Source of the DNA: Topomyia yanbarensis | Taxonomy: Eukaryota; Arthropoda; Insecta; Diptera; Culicidae | DNA length: 64,000 bases | Assembly (NCBI RefSeq): GCF_030247195.1 | Contig: NC_080671.1 | Location: 410,465,335 to 410,529,334 of the forward strand | Direction of reading: 5' to 3' | Part shown: positions 12,103-22,521 of the stretch, in pieces | How positions within the stretch are numbered: the stretch's first letter is position 1 | Layout of the letters: each line of letters opens with the position of its first letter | Program-made: the position numbers and the translations under genes | Notes under the pieces: model-generated | Seen by the model: only the letters and a program-made list of their open reading frames with translations | The model's database searches: none | Told to the model about the DNA's origin: nothing

Positions 12103-13976
12103 GATAGGATCGTAGCAATCATCGACGGCGAACGCAAACAATTTTTGCTCCCGTCAAAAAAATTTAGTTTCCTCGCGCTTCTTTAGTGAATTTAAAATAT
12201 TTATAATTTTTGTATTTGCTTCCGATAATACTAAAATAATGTCAATTGCGCATTTCGCTCGGATGGATTCTTAGTAAAAAATCAAGCAGAAAGTGCGCGT
12301 TCGCATCGGCTGTACAGCGAGGAAGGAAATCCACTAGGTTGTCCTTGAAACAACACTCAAGTCACAGAACTTCAATATACCCCAAAAGTGACATCGAAAG
12401 TATTTTTGGAGCGCAGGATGTTGGGCAGGTTTGGCGTTCCGGTTATCGGTGAGAACGTTTTATATTTTTCAGAATTAAGAATCCTTGCTATCTAGGTATA
12501 TGTTTTGTTACTATGTTTTAATTGCCACAAGGTTCTACTGTATCTGAATGGCTATTTTCGGCGGATTGGTGACTGGGAGGGGCGGGGGCGGTGAGATTGA
12601 GGGACGGATAGGTGTTCTGGAGCGAGTCGGTTGTGGGCTTGGAGCGGAGAGCTGGAACTGGGCGGACTCGTATTGGCATGATCGGGGGAAGGTGTGAAGA
12701 GTTCTTTGCCTTCTGCTAAGTAGGAGTTGGGCGTTGCACTCGGGACAACCGCGTGGTCTATGGTGGAGCATGGCTCATCATCGTGTTTTACCGCCGACAC
12801 CGGCATCGGCGGTGCGACATAGTGATGAGTTGTGTTCTGCCATGGACACTGCGGTGGACTTGGGTGCAGCGCCCAACTCCTACTTAGCGGAGGGCGGGGG
12901 GTTCTTCGCATTTCCCTTCAATCATGTACATATGAGTCTGCCTAGTCCTGGTTTTCCGTTCTAGGTTTATGGCTGATTCGGTCTGGAATGCCTGTCCGTC
13001 TTTCAGTTTCATTGCTTTCGTTTCTCTTGGTCTCCAGTTTGCCGAGGGTAGCCAGCGGAATCGATACAGTAGGTATATGTTTTGTGTCACAACTGGACTC
13101 CACATCGTTCGAATTGATTTTTACTTAGTTTTCAGCTCAGTTAATTATTTGTTCATAGCTAACAGATCCTAGTTTCGAGTACCGTAGCTTTGCGATGTGC
13201 CCCGATTAATTGAACTTGACAATCGTAGTTTATTGCTATAGTTAGCTGATTGCGAGTGTTTTTGTTGTTTTGAGCCAAGTGGAAATAGCAATGACTTCTC
13301 AGTCAATTGTCAATATCGGTTTGGCCTATTGTGAAATATACGGTACAGTTATTTGTGTTTTCCGTCAATGCTCAACGAACGCGGAAGGTTTCTGTTTTCA
13401 TGATCCTGTACTGCCAATTAGGACATAGAAGTCCTGTATGGATTTTTATAGAAGGTGAGTTGTCTGTTGGTTTGTATTTTTATGCGTTTTTGTTTATATT
13501 ACTACTAATGAACCGATTTCGCCAATTTTCTCTACTGTTTCAGAGAGCGAGTAAGGGCGCTATAACCCTGGCTCATTGGCCAGAGCAGGGCTAAATACTT
13601 CTGTCCCATCCCAGGAACCTATGACCAAAGGAATGACATTAACCCTCTTAGCAAAGTCACTCCCAACAATTTATCAAACCCCCATCAAATTGAAACGGTT
13701 GTGTACGGTTGTCCACGTTTCTTCCTTATTCAAGGTTCAAAATGATCCGTTGATTAAATTATTCATTGAATGAATAATTTGATGGCCGTATAATTTTGAA
13801 TCATTTTTATTTGGTACGCTGCACAGTTGGCCTGGTCGCTTTAATGCTTGTGTCATATTCAATATGTGCCACAATCATTAATAATGACAAGAAAAATTGT
13901 GGACGAACGTCTGCAATTTTCCAGAATCTCTTCATGTGTTGGCTGTGTATGTGTAGACTAGACTAGACTAGACTAG
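12103..13976 (+). mobile_element. 1.87-kb retroelement-like insertion with a (TAGAC)n tail and 23-bp target duplication
   Basis: Flanked by exact 23-bp direct repeats (12080-12102 and 13977-13999). The uninterrupted copy of the host repeat at about 35985 shows the pre-insertion state. The 3' end is a (TAGAC)n run (13954-13976), and a long duplication with a microsatellite tail is typical of target-primed LINE or SINE insertion. The interior has GC-rich hairpin arms (12716-12733 and 12870-12887, perfect 18-bp inverted copies) and a 3' part (13560-13960) resembling an untranslated LINE tail. GT-AG-like pairs occur (13455 to about 13545). I recognise no EN or RT domain, so it is either non-autonomous or internally deleted. 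Family unknown. Confidence 0.65.
13954..13976 (+). repeat. (TAGAC)n microsatellite tail
   Basis: Four to five TAGAC units directly before the right-hand target duplication; read as the 3' tail of the insertion starting at 12103. Confidence 0.85.
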
Positions 13977-14135
13977 AAATATTTGCCGAGTCTCAACTAT
14001 CAAATGCTACTTTTACTGAGATCTCAGCAAAGAATAATTGACTGAGATTTCAGCTGTTTCGAGATTTCGGCAAAAGATGCGAAAAAAGCTGAGATTCGGC
14101 AGAAAAAATTAAGCGTGTACTTATCAGAATTTTCG
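13977..14135 (+). repeat. Right half of the split 'GTGTAGTCAG' repeat
   Basis: Continues the copy begun at 12008 and matches 35985-36125, sharing 'GAGATCTCAGC', 'GAGATTTCGGCAAAAGATGC' and a GGCAGAAAAAA ending. Confidence 0.75.
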
Positions 14136-14198
14136 GATAAAAAGTGATTTGGGCAAGGAATATATCAAATTATTTATTATAGAATATATGGGTGGGTA

Positions 14199-15376
14199 CT
14201 AGACTGCCCAGAAAAATGATGAATTTTCGAAAACTCAATCGGCCCACCCCTGAGTCGATTCCTAGTCCCACCAGGAGTGTCTGCTCCAAATTTGAGCCAA
14301 ATCGAACAAGTCTAGCTACCGGACCAACGTGCTTGAAGTTTGTATGGGATTTTTCGACAATTTACATGGAGAAAACCCACTTGCTTACATTTTCGCCGCT
14401 AGGTGGCACTGTATACATCAGATTATCACCAAAAGTGAAACTTAATAAGATAATTTTATTATCTACAACTTTGTTGAAGACTGCAAAGCGATCCGACTCC
14501 AATAGGAAAAGTTATTAAATTTTTAACGAAGTGATGTCTGAGTCAGTTTTGCATGGGGCGTAGCAGTGCATGATAGTGTATCAGTACTCGATTCCCACGA
14601 ACTATACAGTTTTGTGAAATAACCGTTAGGTTTAGCTCAATAGTATGTTCAGAAGAATTATACCACATAATACGAGTTATGTTTTGGTTAGAAAATTTTA
14701 GTTCCAACTGTGACCGCATAGATGGCGCCAACACTAACTTTTCATAGAAAAGAGATAGAATATCGAGATGTTCGGGAGAATTATTGAAAAATGCCTGTTC
14801 TACAACTTTGTGGAAGACACCTAATTTCTACCCCTCTCCGTTAAAAAGTTAGTGTTGGCGCCCTCTATGCGGTACAATGTGGAACTAAAATTTTCTAACC
14901 AAAGCATGACTCCTATTATTTACTACAATTCTTCTGAACATACTATTCAGCTAAATCTAACCATTATTCCATAAAAATGTTTAGTTTGTTAGAGCCTAGT
15001 ACTGATACACTACCATGCACTGCTAGGCCCCATGCAAAACTGACTCAGACATCACTTCGTTAAAAGTTTAATAACTTTTTCTATTGGAGTCGGATCGCTT
15101 TGCAGTCTTCAACAAAGTTGTAGATAATAAAATTATCCTCTTAAGTTTCACTTTTGGTGATAATCTGATGTATACAGTGCCACCTAGCGGCGAAAATGTA
15201 AGCAAGTGGGTTTTCGCCATGTAAATTGTCGAAAAATCCCATACAAACTTCAAGCACGTTGGTCCGGTAGCTAGACTTGTTCGATTTGGCTCAAATTTGG
15301 AGCAGACACTCCTGGTGGGACTAGAAATCGACTCAGGGGTGGGCCGATGGGGGTCATTTTTTTTCTGTCACTCTAG
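14199..15376. mobile_element. Long-palindrome DNA transposon (foldback MITE), 6-bp target duplication
   Basis: The two halves are inverted copies of about 560 bases (14199-14760 against 14815-15376). Ends are CTAGACTGCCCAGAAAAA and, reversed, CTAGAGTGACAGAAAAAA. Direct repeats TGGGTA flank it at 14193-14198 and 15377-15382. Because the arms are inverted copies, each carries the same ORF on opposite strands (14192-14518 plus, 15068-15253 minus; KFVWDFSTIYM...TFSPLGGTVYIRLSPKVKL), which resembles no transposase I know. A related copy is at 23949-25597. Non-autonomous; the superfamily cannot be fixed from a 6-bp duplication alone. Confidence 0.85.
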
Positions 15377-15599
15377 TGGGTACTGTCTGTGACATAAACG
15401 GAGTTTCGTGACTGCATTTCGGGATGTTAATTCAAATCTAATGATATGCAACGGAATGACGTTTGAATGAAAATTTTTCAAATGATTCTTTATTAATCTT
15501 AATGTTTAAAAATTAAAATTCCTTCGCCAACTATTTACCTTCTTTTCAAATCTGCAAAATTCTTTGAACTTATTGTAGGAATTTTATTGATGAAAAGTT

Positions 15600-15948
15600 A
15601 AAAATGCGTTTGGCAAAACTTGCCATTAAATGGATGGTGGGGGAAAGACACGTATTTGCTTTGATTATACTAGCATTAGTAGCAAAAAGGAATGAAAAAG
15701 GCACTTGGTTAGAAAACGAACAAGAGAGTGATCGTAATGCCTATTCCCGCGTTTTCTCATCATTTAAAGTTCCGTGTTAACTTCATTCGGTGATGTAACC
15801 AGTGCAATCTCTGCAATCGGCTGTAATTTGAAATCTATTTCTCCGATCTGGATAAAATTTCGCACAGATATTTTTGTATGTATCGTCAGAATAAGCAATA
15901 AAAATAGTTTCGATTTTTCAGCCTCAACTTAGTATATAACCCCTTAAG
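15600..15948 (+). repeat. Partial MITE of the 'TATATAACCCCTTAA' family
   Basis: The block 15765-15948 (TTTAAAGTT, CGGCTGTAATTTGAAA, AATTTCG.ACAGATATTTT) matches 52850-53025 in order and direction. It ends TATATAACCCCTTAA, the inverted form of the TTAAGGGGTTATATACA start at 52328. The 5' part is too diverged to place. Confidence 0.5.
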
Positions 15949-16140
15949 CAGTGATTAACCTTTAAAACTTAAACAGCCCCACTATTATGAATGTGTTACT
16001 AATTTAAACCCTGCGCTAATACATATGGGTAATCTCACGCGAAGTGATCCATGTAGATGCGGTGGAACTTTTTTTTGTTTTTTTTTATTACATTATGTTT
16101 GAGCCAATTTCGGGGGGATTGTTCTTCCAGGGCCAATATA

Positions 16141-16482
16141 TAATAATCTGAGTTGTTGTTTCGATTGACAGTTAGATTCAATTACTCGGAGCCGACGGTT
16201 GTTTTCAACACAAGCTCGGCGCTTAGAAAAATAAACGTTCGATTGGGTCACGCCACCGGTATACCTTCCAAAACTCGGGCTTAGCCACCCGGTTAGTATT
16301 GCTACTGGTTTTCGCCCGGAATGTTTCCGCGCGAGTCAAGTCGCGCGTACCGTTTTTAGGGCAAAGGCTACTCAATTCTTTAAACAGAAAACGAAACCGA
16401 TTTCCTCCCACCGATACGAGAAGTGCAGACTCCGAAGAAGTTGAGCGCCAACGCGCCTTCATAAAACTAACAGTTTTTGAAC
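16141..16482 (+). other. Probable 5' UTR of the decayed R1-like LINE
   Basis: GC-balanced sequence leading to an ATG at 16483 that begins the ORF1 remnant. No protein motif is seen in it. The assignment rests only on its position. Confidence 0.35.
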
Positions 16483-17560
16483 CATGAATAACCGTCCGTC
16501 TCCATCGGCGAACATGTTAGTGTAGTGTATGATGTTTTTTCCCTAAAGTGGCAGTCCAATGTGAGATCCACTCTCCCCTTACGATCATGGCAATAGCAGC
16601 TCTTCTTCGAGTCAGACTTTGCCTGGGCACTTAAACTGAAGTGACAACTGATCTTATACCATATTCACAACCAACCCGTTCACGATTCAGAAATCGTGAA
16701 ACGCATTTAGATGTCATCCGATAAAAGGTGGCTTCGGTCACGGAGGAGGGCAGGAGGGCCCGTCATGCTCAAAGGACGGCCTCAGAAAAACCGTACCACG
16801 ATCTGTTACACGTATAAACAAGCTGTTTGACGGTCAAAAGGTTGAGGTGGTCTCCTATACCACGCTCAATATCACCCAGGCTGTGGTCTACGACACCGAC
16901 ACCAAATATATGGGCAATAACGAACTTCTAAACAAGCTGAGAGGTCAAGAAGTAGTAGCGGGTCGTATGATCACCAAGTTGTATAACAGAGCGGTAAGCA
17001 ATGTCTCCCTGGCGCGCCATGGTTGCCTCAATCCTTCCCAAGTACATTAATCTTCGCCTGGTATGCACTGTTGTCCTGCTCTACTACCCGTACACAATAT
17101 TATACTATCGCTGTGGAAAATTTGAGGACGGTACTACGGTGTGACCCAAGCAGTAAATATGCCTAAACTGCAGCCTGAACTACTCAACAGATCGAGAAAA
17201 ACCATGCTCCAACCTCTTGAGGTGCATAAACTGCAAAGGCGAGCATCCAACTTCAACTGGTAATTATTGGGGCAGCAAAGCCTTGCCAGTGTGGACGCCC
17301 ACCGGAACTGGCGAACAACCCTCGTCGTCCAGGGAGTCTTGAAAGATGGCTGTCATACCCCCAAGATGCACAAGGGTTTCGGCACCGGTTCATGAGCCTA
17401 CGCCATCCATCGTCCACTTATTGTGGAAGCAAGATCTAATGTGGCTATCCATGACAAAATCAACAGTCTCTGGTAGGGCTCTGAAGGAGAGCTTACAAAG
17501 TCCAATAGCATCAAGGTTCTCAACAGCATATCTCCTACCACTATCGTGAACCGTCTATCG
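16483..17560 (+). pseudogene. Decayed ORF1 of an R1-like LINE (CCHC gag-like protein)
   Basis: The clearest open block (16780-17050) reads EVVSYTTLNITQAVVYDTDT...NELLNKLRGQEVVAGRMITKLYNR. This is followed in another frame by PKYINLRLVCTVVLLYYP, YYRCGKF, CLNCS and RCINCKGEHPTS (17050-17260). That succession (RRM-like region, 'LPKYI.L', 'YYP.P..CYRC..FGH', then CX2C..GEHP knuckles) is the pattern of ORF1 proteins of R1/Loa-type non-LTR retrotransposons. The ORF begins at the ATG at 16483 (MNNRPSPSANM). Many stops and frameshifts make it dead. An RT scrap of the same type and direction follows at 17730-18000, so this is an internally deleted element. Confidence 0.6.
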
Positions 17561-17729
17561 TAGCCAACACGCTCCTCGACAACTACACACAGGAGGAAAA
17601 ATAAAATATATCGATACAGACCTAGCTTGTGATGCAAAGGAACATAAACGGAAGCCATAATAACAACGCTGATCTCGTATTACTCACTTAATTTTTGTGA
17701 TGGGATTAAGGTGAAACAAACATCAACGG

Positions 17730-18000
17730 AGCTTTGGAGTTAACTCAACGCGTTGAGTTAACCGATATTGAGGGTGCAGTTGACAATACTGCCTGCGATT
17801 CGATTCAGCTTGCTGAATCAATCAGCTTGCTGCATCAATGAGGGAATGTATTACTGCAATGTTGTGTTGCCGGACTGTGACAACGTCGTTGAGAGGCGGG
17901 ACTATAACCATTTCAACCACTAGAAGCTGCCCTCAAAGACGAGTGCTTTCACCCTTTCTGTGGTCCTTAGTAAATACAATTCTCCCAGGTATACGAACCT
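17730..18000 (+). pseudogene. Reverse transcriptase fragment of the same R1-like LINE
   Basis: One frame gives DIEGAVDNTACDSIQLA at 17768-17820, matching the 'DIEGAFDNT' catalytic block (motif A) of R1-type RTs. An adjacent frame then gives MRECITAMLCCRTVTTSLRG and CPQRRVLSPFLWSLV (17838-17985), the 'GCPQGGVLSPLLW' block. The YADD block, endonuclease and C-terminal part are absent. Only about 90 codons remain, with at least one frameshift. Confidence 0.65.
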
Positions 18001-18099
18001 TTTTTTGTTGGTTGAGTTTTTCGTTTAAGTAGTATTTTTCGTGGGTTTACAACGATAAATGAAAAAAATGGACAGTTTTTCAAATTTCGAGTTATTTCC

Positions 18100-18660
18100 A
18101 AAGTTATGGCTATGTACTATTTGCCATTCTCATACAGAAAGTTTTTGCAATTACTCTGAAAATTGCAAAACAAATCCCGGCCCAGTGGGCCGTGTGTCTT
18201 ATACTATTCGACTCAGTCGACGAGATTGGAAAATGCTGGTATGTGTGTAATACATACACAGTGTATGTGTGTATGTGTCTAATAATGTCACGCAATTCAT
18301 GGCAGATGGCTGGGCTTATTTGAACAATATTTGGCTCAAACGAAAGCTCTATCATCGTTATAGGTTGCTATTGAATCTCATTTGAATCGCACAGTAAATT
18401 TCCATATAAACTGGTACCACCATCATCAAAATGATGCTACTAAATGGGTGCAAAATTACTTGAATTTGCCAGTCTAGATCCCTAATGACTGAAAAGTCAT
18501 TTTGATCACATTGGCAACGGTTATTGATTCCATATACGCAGGAACTGAAAAATGTGCAAAGGCGAAGTAAAGTAAAATTGAAAAATCGCATGTGTATTTT
18601 GCATGCCAAATCGTCGCTGTTGTGCTATCTTATGACAAACGCCATTTTGGGGTAAACTGA
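18100..18660 (+). repeat. Dispersed repeat of the 'ATTCGACTCAG..CGAGAT' family
   Basis: Contains ACTATTCGACTCAGTCGACG followed by a TGTGTGTATGTGT tract, 'AATGTCAC' and later ATTTCCATATAAACTG and 'GTATTTT.GATGCCAAAT'. The same ordered blocks occur at 61480-61990, and the last of them reversed at 46270-46420. Non-coding; the class is unknown to me. Confidence 0.6.
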
Positions 18661-19245
18661 GTTAGATATGCCACATTACTTGTTTGAAAAATCTCTACAA
18701 AGTGGCGTTTTCAGAATTTTGAAATTCTACTTGGTTACTTAGATATAGCGAGAAACATGATGAGAAATTGTGAGTTTTTTGCTTCAAATTACTGTATCTA
18801 GAGATTTGCTAAAGTTATATTGAAGTTTTAGATGTTTTTATGTGTGAAAATGTCTGAGGAACGCAATGGCATAAACATTTTCAAAAGAAAATTACACGAG
18901 TTGTGATAAAAACACAGTTTTAGTTTTAAACTGGAAATAAAGCATATTTGGCAACACTGTAATCAAAAATAACAATTTTTTCTAGATTGCCTGACTCATT
19001 TCCTTCAAAATGCATTTCACCGATTGTTTATAGACCAAAGATATGAATAAAAGTTAAAAATTGATGATTTTTTTCTATGGAAAATTTTCTATGCACGATT
19101 ATGACACGTCATATAAATTTTGTCATCAATACACTTCTATGACACGTGTGAGTGCGACTTTTGTTTACATTCATAGTAAAAACTCGCAACATAGTCAACC
19201 GATCTTCGTAATATTTGAGAGATTAATGCAGAATAGATAGAAGCA
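18661..19245. other. AT-rich DNA at the truncated 3' side of the LINE
   Basis: No gene or recognised repeat. It abuts the abrupt end of the minus-strand LINE at about 19258, where a LINE 3' UTR and poly(A) would be expected but are absent. Confidence 0.45.
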
Positions 19246-20742
19246 TCAATTGTCTTCTTTGTTTTGGATGGCGATGACCTTCACTTGCCTCCATTCATAA
19301 GGGACAATGTTACCCTCAAGAAACTTGTTAAATAAATTCAACAAGCGCCTTTTTGCAGTGTCAGGCAGATTCTTCAGCAGGTTGAATTTGATTCTGTCTA
19401 ACCCTGGGGCGTTATTGTTGCACGATAAGAGAGCAAGTGAGAACTCCACCATCGAAAACGGTGTTTCGTTCGCGGTATCGTGAGGAGACGCGGCGCGGCA
19501 CGTTTTCTGTACCGGGACAGAGTCCGGACAGATCTTCTTGGCGAAAGCGTATATCCAACGGTTTGAATATTCCACGTTGGTACTATTACGGTTACGCATA
19601 CGTCGAGCCGAACCCCAAAGAGTGCTCATCGCTGTTTCTCTCGTCAACTCGTCGACGAACCGGCGCCAATAACTGCGTTTTTTGGCTTTCATTAGACTCT
19701 TCATTCGCCTTTCTAACGACGCGTACTGTTGATAGCTAGCGGGTAACCCGTCTTCCCGGAAGGCCTTATATGCAGTGGACTTTTCCGCGTACAGCTCTGA
19801 GCACTCTTTATCCCACCACAGGGTGGGAGACCGTCCATGGGTATTCGCGCTGGGTACTGGTTTAGTCTGAGCTTGATTCGCACTGTCGAGAATCAAGCCA
19901 GCCAAAAACCTGTACTCTTCCTCCGGAGGAAGTTCTTGAGTGGATTCGATTTTAACGGATATCGCGGTCGCGTAATTCTTCCAATCAATGTTCCGTGTGA
20001 GGTCATATGAGACATTGATTGTTTCCGATGGTCTTGAACCGTTAGCAATTGAAATCACGATAGGCAAATGATCGCTACCGTGGGGATCAGGGATCACCTT
20101 CCACATGCAATCTAACTGTAGCGATGTCGAGCAAAGCGACAAATCCAACGCGCTTGCGCGTGCTGGTGGTGTAGGAATCCGCGTCATTTCTCCCGTGTTT
20201 AAGATGGTCATGTTGAAATTATCGCAAAGATCTTGGATTAATGTTGATCTATTATCATCATGAAGACAGCCCCATACCGTACCGTGCGAGTTAAAGTCTC
20301 CCAGAACTAGCCGCGGTGCCGGTAAGGATTCCGTGATATTACAAAGCGTTCGGTGCCCTACCGAGGCTCTAGGAGGAATGTAGATGGAAGCAATGCAAAG
20401 GTCCTTACCTTTGATTAAAACTTGACAAGCGACAATTTCAATGCCTGGTGTCGAAGGGAGGTTAATTCGGTTGAAAGAATAGCACTTTTTGATCCCCAAA
20501 AGTACTCCTCCATAGGGGTTTTCTCGATCCAGACGAATTATATTAAAGTCGTGGAAGTTGAGATTTATATCGGAAGTTAACCAAGTTTCACATAATGCGA
20601 AAGCATCACATTTTAAACTATTTAGTAAAAATTTAAAGGAATCGATTTTCGGGAGGATACTTCTGCTGTTCCACTGTAGAACAGTGATCGAATCGGTGAC
20701 CTCGTTCGATGACTTAGCCATCGAAGGATACGATCGCTGCAA
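19246..20742 (-). CDS. LINE ORF2, truncated: endonuclease and start of reverse transcriptase
   Basis: 498 codons without a stop. Residues 20-230 form an APE-type endonuclease, which nicks target DNA to prime reverse transcription. The catalytic positions are in order: N25 in LQWNSRS, E52 in CETWL, D149/N151 in LGDFNSHG, and SDH at 223-225. From about 425, 'NNAPGLDRIKFNLLK' and 'EWRQVKVIAIQ' are the N-terminal (finger) part of a LINE RT. The frame then ends six codons later in unrelated sequence. Full ORF2 proteins of this I-clade type exceed 1000 residues and carry RT, RNase H and a C-terminal knuckle; all of that is missing. It overlaps the end of ORF1 (20714-22051) by 29 bases in another frame, as expected for a two-ORF LINE. 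Losing the 3' end is unusual, because LINE insertions lose the 5' end. Confidence 0.85.
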   Translation of the reverse strand: MQRSYPSMAKSSNEVTDSITVLQWNSRSILPKIDSFKFLLNSLKCDAFALCETWLTSDINLNFHDFNIIRLDRENPYGGVLLGIKKCYSFNRINLPSTPGIEIVACQVLIKGKDLCIASIYIPPRASVGHRTLCNITESLPAPRLVLGDFNSHGTVWGCLHDDNRSTLIQDLCDNFNMTILNTGEMTRIPTPPARASALDLSLCSTSLQLDCMWKVIPDPHGSDHLPIVISIANGSRPSETINVSYDLTRNIDWKNYATAISVKIESTQELPPEEEYRFLAGLILDSANQAQTKPVPSANTHGRSPTLWWDKECSELYAEKSTAYKAFREDGLPASYQQYASLERRMKSLMKAKKRSYWRRFVDELTRETAMSTLWGSARRMRNRNSTNVEYSNRWIYAFAKKICPDSVPVQKTCRAASPHDTANETPFSMVEFSLALLSCNNNAPGLDRIKFNLLKNLPDTAKRRLLNLFNKFLEGNIVPYEWRQVKVIAIQNKEDN

Positions 20743-22051
20743 GGAGGGGCCATTTAGTAGTCAACTGCTTCAAAAATGTTTGCACTATAGGGAGAAAACG
20801 TATCAGAAGGCTTTTAAGAGGATCAGTAACATTGAAAGCTGTGAAAATTAAGTCCACTATGTCAGAAAATTTCATTAGTCCGCTACTGGACTGAGTATCT
20901 GTTTGAAAAAAGGGGACACTTGGGGTTTTGGATGTCCCTGGAAGTGGTGGGTACTCCTTGTTAGAATTAATATTTCCAAGTCCTGGAGCAAACTGCTTCG
21001 GCTTTTGTGCATCACTTCCGTTGGATTTATTGGTTGTAGATGGCGCACTCTGAGTGGACGACACCTTGGCACCCTTACGAGGCAATGTAGGGGAGGCTGG
21101 ATTTCTCCTCTTCCTGGATTCCCCTGGGCTAACCAAAGATGTTCCCTCTCGTGGGTCGTCAGATTCTTGCTCAACGTTAGCCAAACCAGCATAGGGATTT
21201 TCGGACAGGACAGATGGCGAAGAATTCTTTAGCATTTCTGCATAAGAACGCCTTGAGCGTTCCTTAAGGGAGCGCTTAATTTTATCCCCGCGCTGCTTGT
21301 ACGCAGGGCATGATTTAAGAGCATGTGAAGGGCCCCCGCAGCAAATACACTTTTCAGTTTCTTTGTCGCAAGAGTCATCCTCATGCTCTCCTTCGCATTT
21401 GCCGCATCGTTTCTTATTTCCACAATATGTGGCTGTGTGGCCCAACTGCTTGCAATTGCTGCAGCTCATGACCCGCGGTACAAACAGGCGAACTGGTAGG
21501 CGAACCTTGTCAAGGAGGATGTAGTTGGGAAGAGAGGACCCGGCGAATGTCACCCGAAGCGAGCCTGATAGAGAGTAGGTAGTATTACCTCCCTCGGTGT
21601 TTGCGGTATACAATTGTTTGCATTCTAAGATCTTAATCAGTTCAAAAGAGGGGTCCTTAAAGCAGCCAACCCCGTGCTCCAAGAGTTCTTCGCATTTCAG
21701 GCCCGGTTCGGACACTACCCCATCGATTTCGCAGGCCACACAAGGCACGTACGCTTTAAATTCCCGCGTAAAGCGCTCACAGCAAGCAATCGCGTTTGCC
21801 TGGCCGAGATCATTCACTAGAACACGTATCTTGTTTGCCCGAACACGTGTTATCTGAGTTACGGCCGGGTAGTTAGCAGTCAGATCTCGAGAAAGTTTTA
21901 ATATATTAACCGGTTTCTCTCCGGTCCGAAAATATACCACCCATGGCCCAGAGGAACCTTCTGGGTACTGCTTTATACGGGGAGCAATGCGAGTATTAGG
22001 GGGATCAGGGACTTCCATGATTACATCAGATGGTATTTCGCCCTCGGCCAT
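20714..22051 (-). CDS. LINE ORF1, gag-like nucleic-acid-binding protein with three CCHC knuckles
   Basis: 445 codons, intact. An RRM-like N-terminal half begins APRIKQYPEGSSGPWVVYFR, a block shared with I-clade ORF1 proteins. Three knuckles follow: C197-C200-H205-C210, C216-C219-H223-C228 and C235-C238-H243-C248, and then a basic, serine-rich tail. This protein coats LINE RNA in the ribonucleoprotein used for retrotransposition. Start chosen at MAEGE (22051): it sits just after a plausible 5' UTR and just before the conserved block. It overlaps ORF2 by 29 bases. The intact frame suggests a fairly recent insertion. The I-clade assignment is from the ORF1 block and knuckle spacing. Confidence 0.85.
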   Translation of the reverse strand: MAEGEIPSDVIMEVPDPPNTRIAPRIKQYPEGSSGPWVVYFRTGEKPVNILKLSRDLTANYPAVTQITRVRANKIRVLVNDLGQANAIACCERFTREFKAYVPCVACEIDGVVSEPGLKCEELLEHGVGCFKDPSFELIKILECKQLYTANTEGGNTTYSLSGSLRVTFAGSSLPNYILLDKVRLPVRLFVPRVMSCSNCKQLGHTATYCGNKKRCGKCEGEHEDDSCDKETEKCICCGGPSHALKSCPAYKQRGDKIKRSLKERSRRSYAEMLKNSSPSVLSENPYAGLANVEQESDDPREGTSLVSPGESRKRRNPASPTLPRKGAKVSSTQSAPSTTNKSNGSDAQKPKQFAPGLGNINSNKEYPPLPGTSKTPSVPFFQTDTQSSSGLMKFSDIVDLIFTAFNVTDPLKSLLIRFLPIVQTFLKQLTTKWPLLAAIVSFDG

Positions 22052-22310
22052 TTAAGCACGAGGGCAGAGCGTTATATAAGCGGGAATGTGTCTTATTATT
22101 TGATTACAAGGTAGAGTAAAAGTAGGGAAAAGGAAAGAAAGCAAACGAGGAAAAAAAATAAAGCAAAACTTATCTGCAAACAACGTCGATTGTTCCGCAC
22201 CAGCGAAAACAATGTACTGGATTTACTGCCGGCACCAGCAGAATGGCAGCTAACGAACGAACAAAGGATGTCCTTCAATCACTGAAATTTACACACCGAA
22301 CACCACTGTG
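22052..22310 (-). other. Probable LINE 5' UTR (minus strand)
   Basis: Lies directly upstream of ORF1 on the minus strand, GC-balanced on its distal side, with no ORF of interest. The 5' border and target duplication could not be fixed. Confidence 0.4.
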
Positions 22311-22521
22311 AAATAAAACGATCCGTTCCGTTCAAAGGTTGGGAGACGTATGTTTCGTTTTGTTGATAATTAAGAGATTTAATCGAAAGACCTTCCCTTC
22401 AAAACTATCATCTTATCTCTTTGTAGTCTATCGGGAAATGATGGTACATAGATAAAGCGATCTTTAGATGTAATATGTTTAGGATGTTTCTTTGTTCAGT
22501 AGCCTTTTAGAGCAATCCAAT

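Noticed and set aside
12246..12964. ORFs inside the 12103-13976 insertion, including the proline-rich frames at 12535-12911
   Set aside because: They lie in a GC-rich hairpin region, overlap on both strands and show no motif; composition explains them.
13455..13545. Spliced host gene in the 13-kb region (GTGAGT ... TTTCAG)
   Set aside because: The signals lie wholly within an insertion bounded by a 23-bp target duplication, so they belong at most to a mobile element.
14192..15253. The two similar ORFs at 14192-14518 (plus) and 15068-15253 (minus) as independent genes
   Set aside because: They are the same sequence read from the two inverted arms of one palindromic transposon. They are kept only as a note there.
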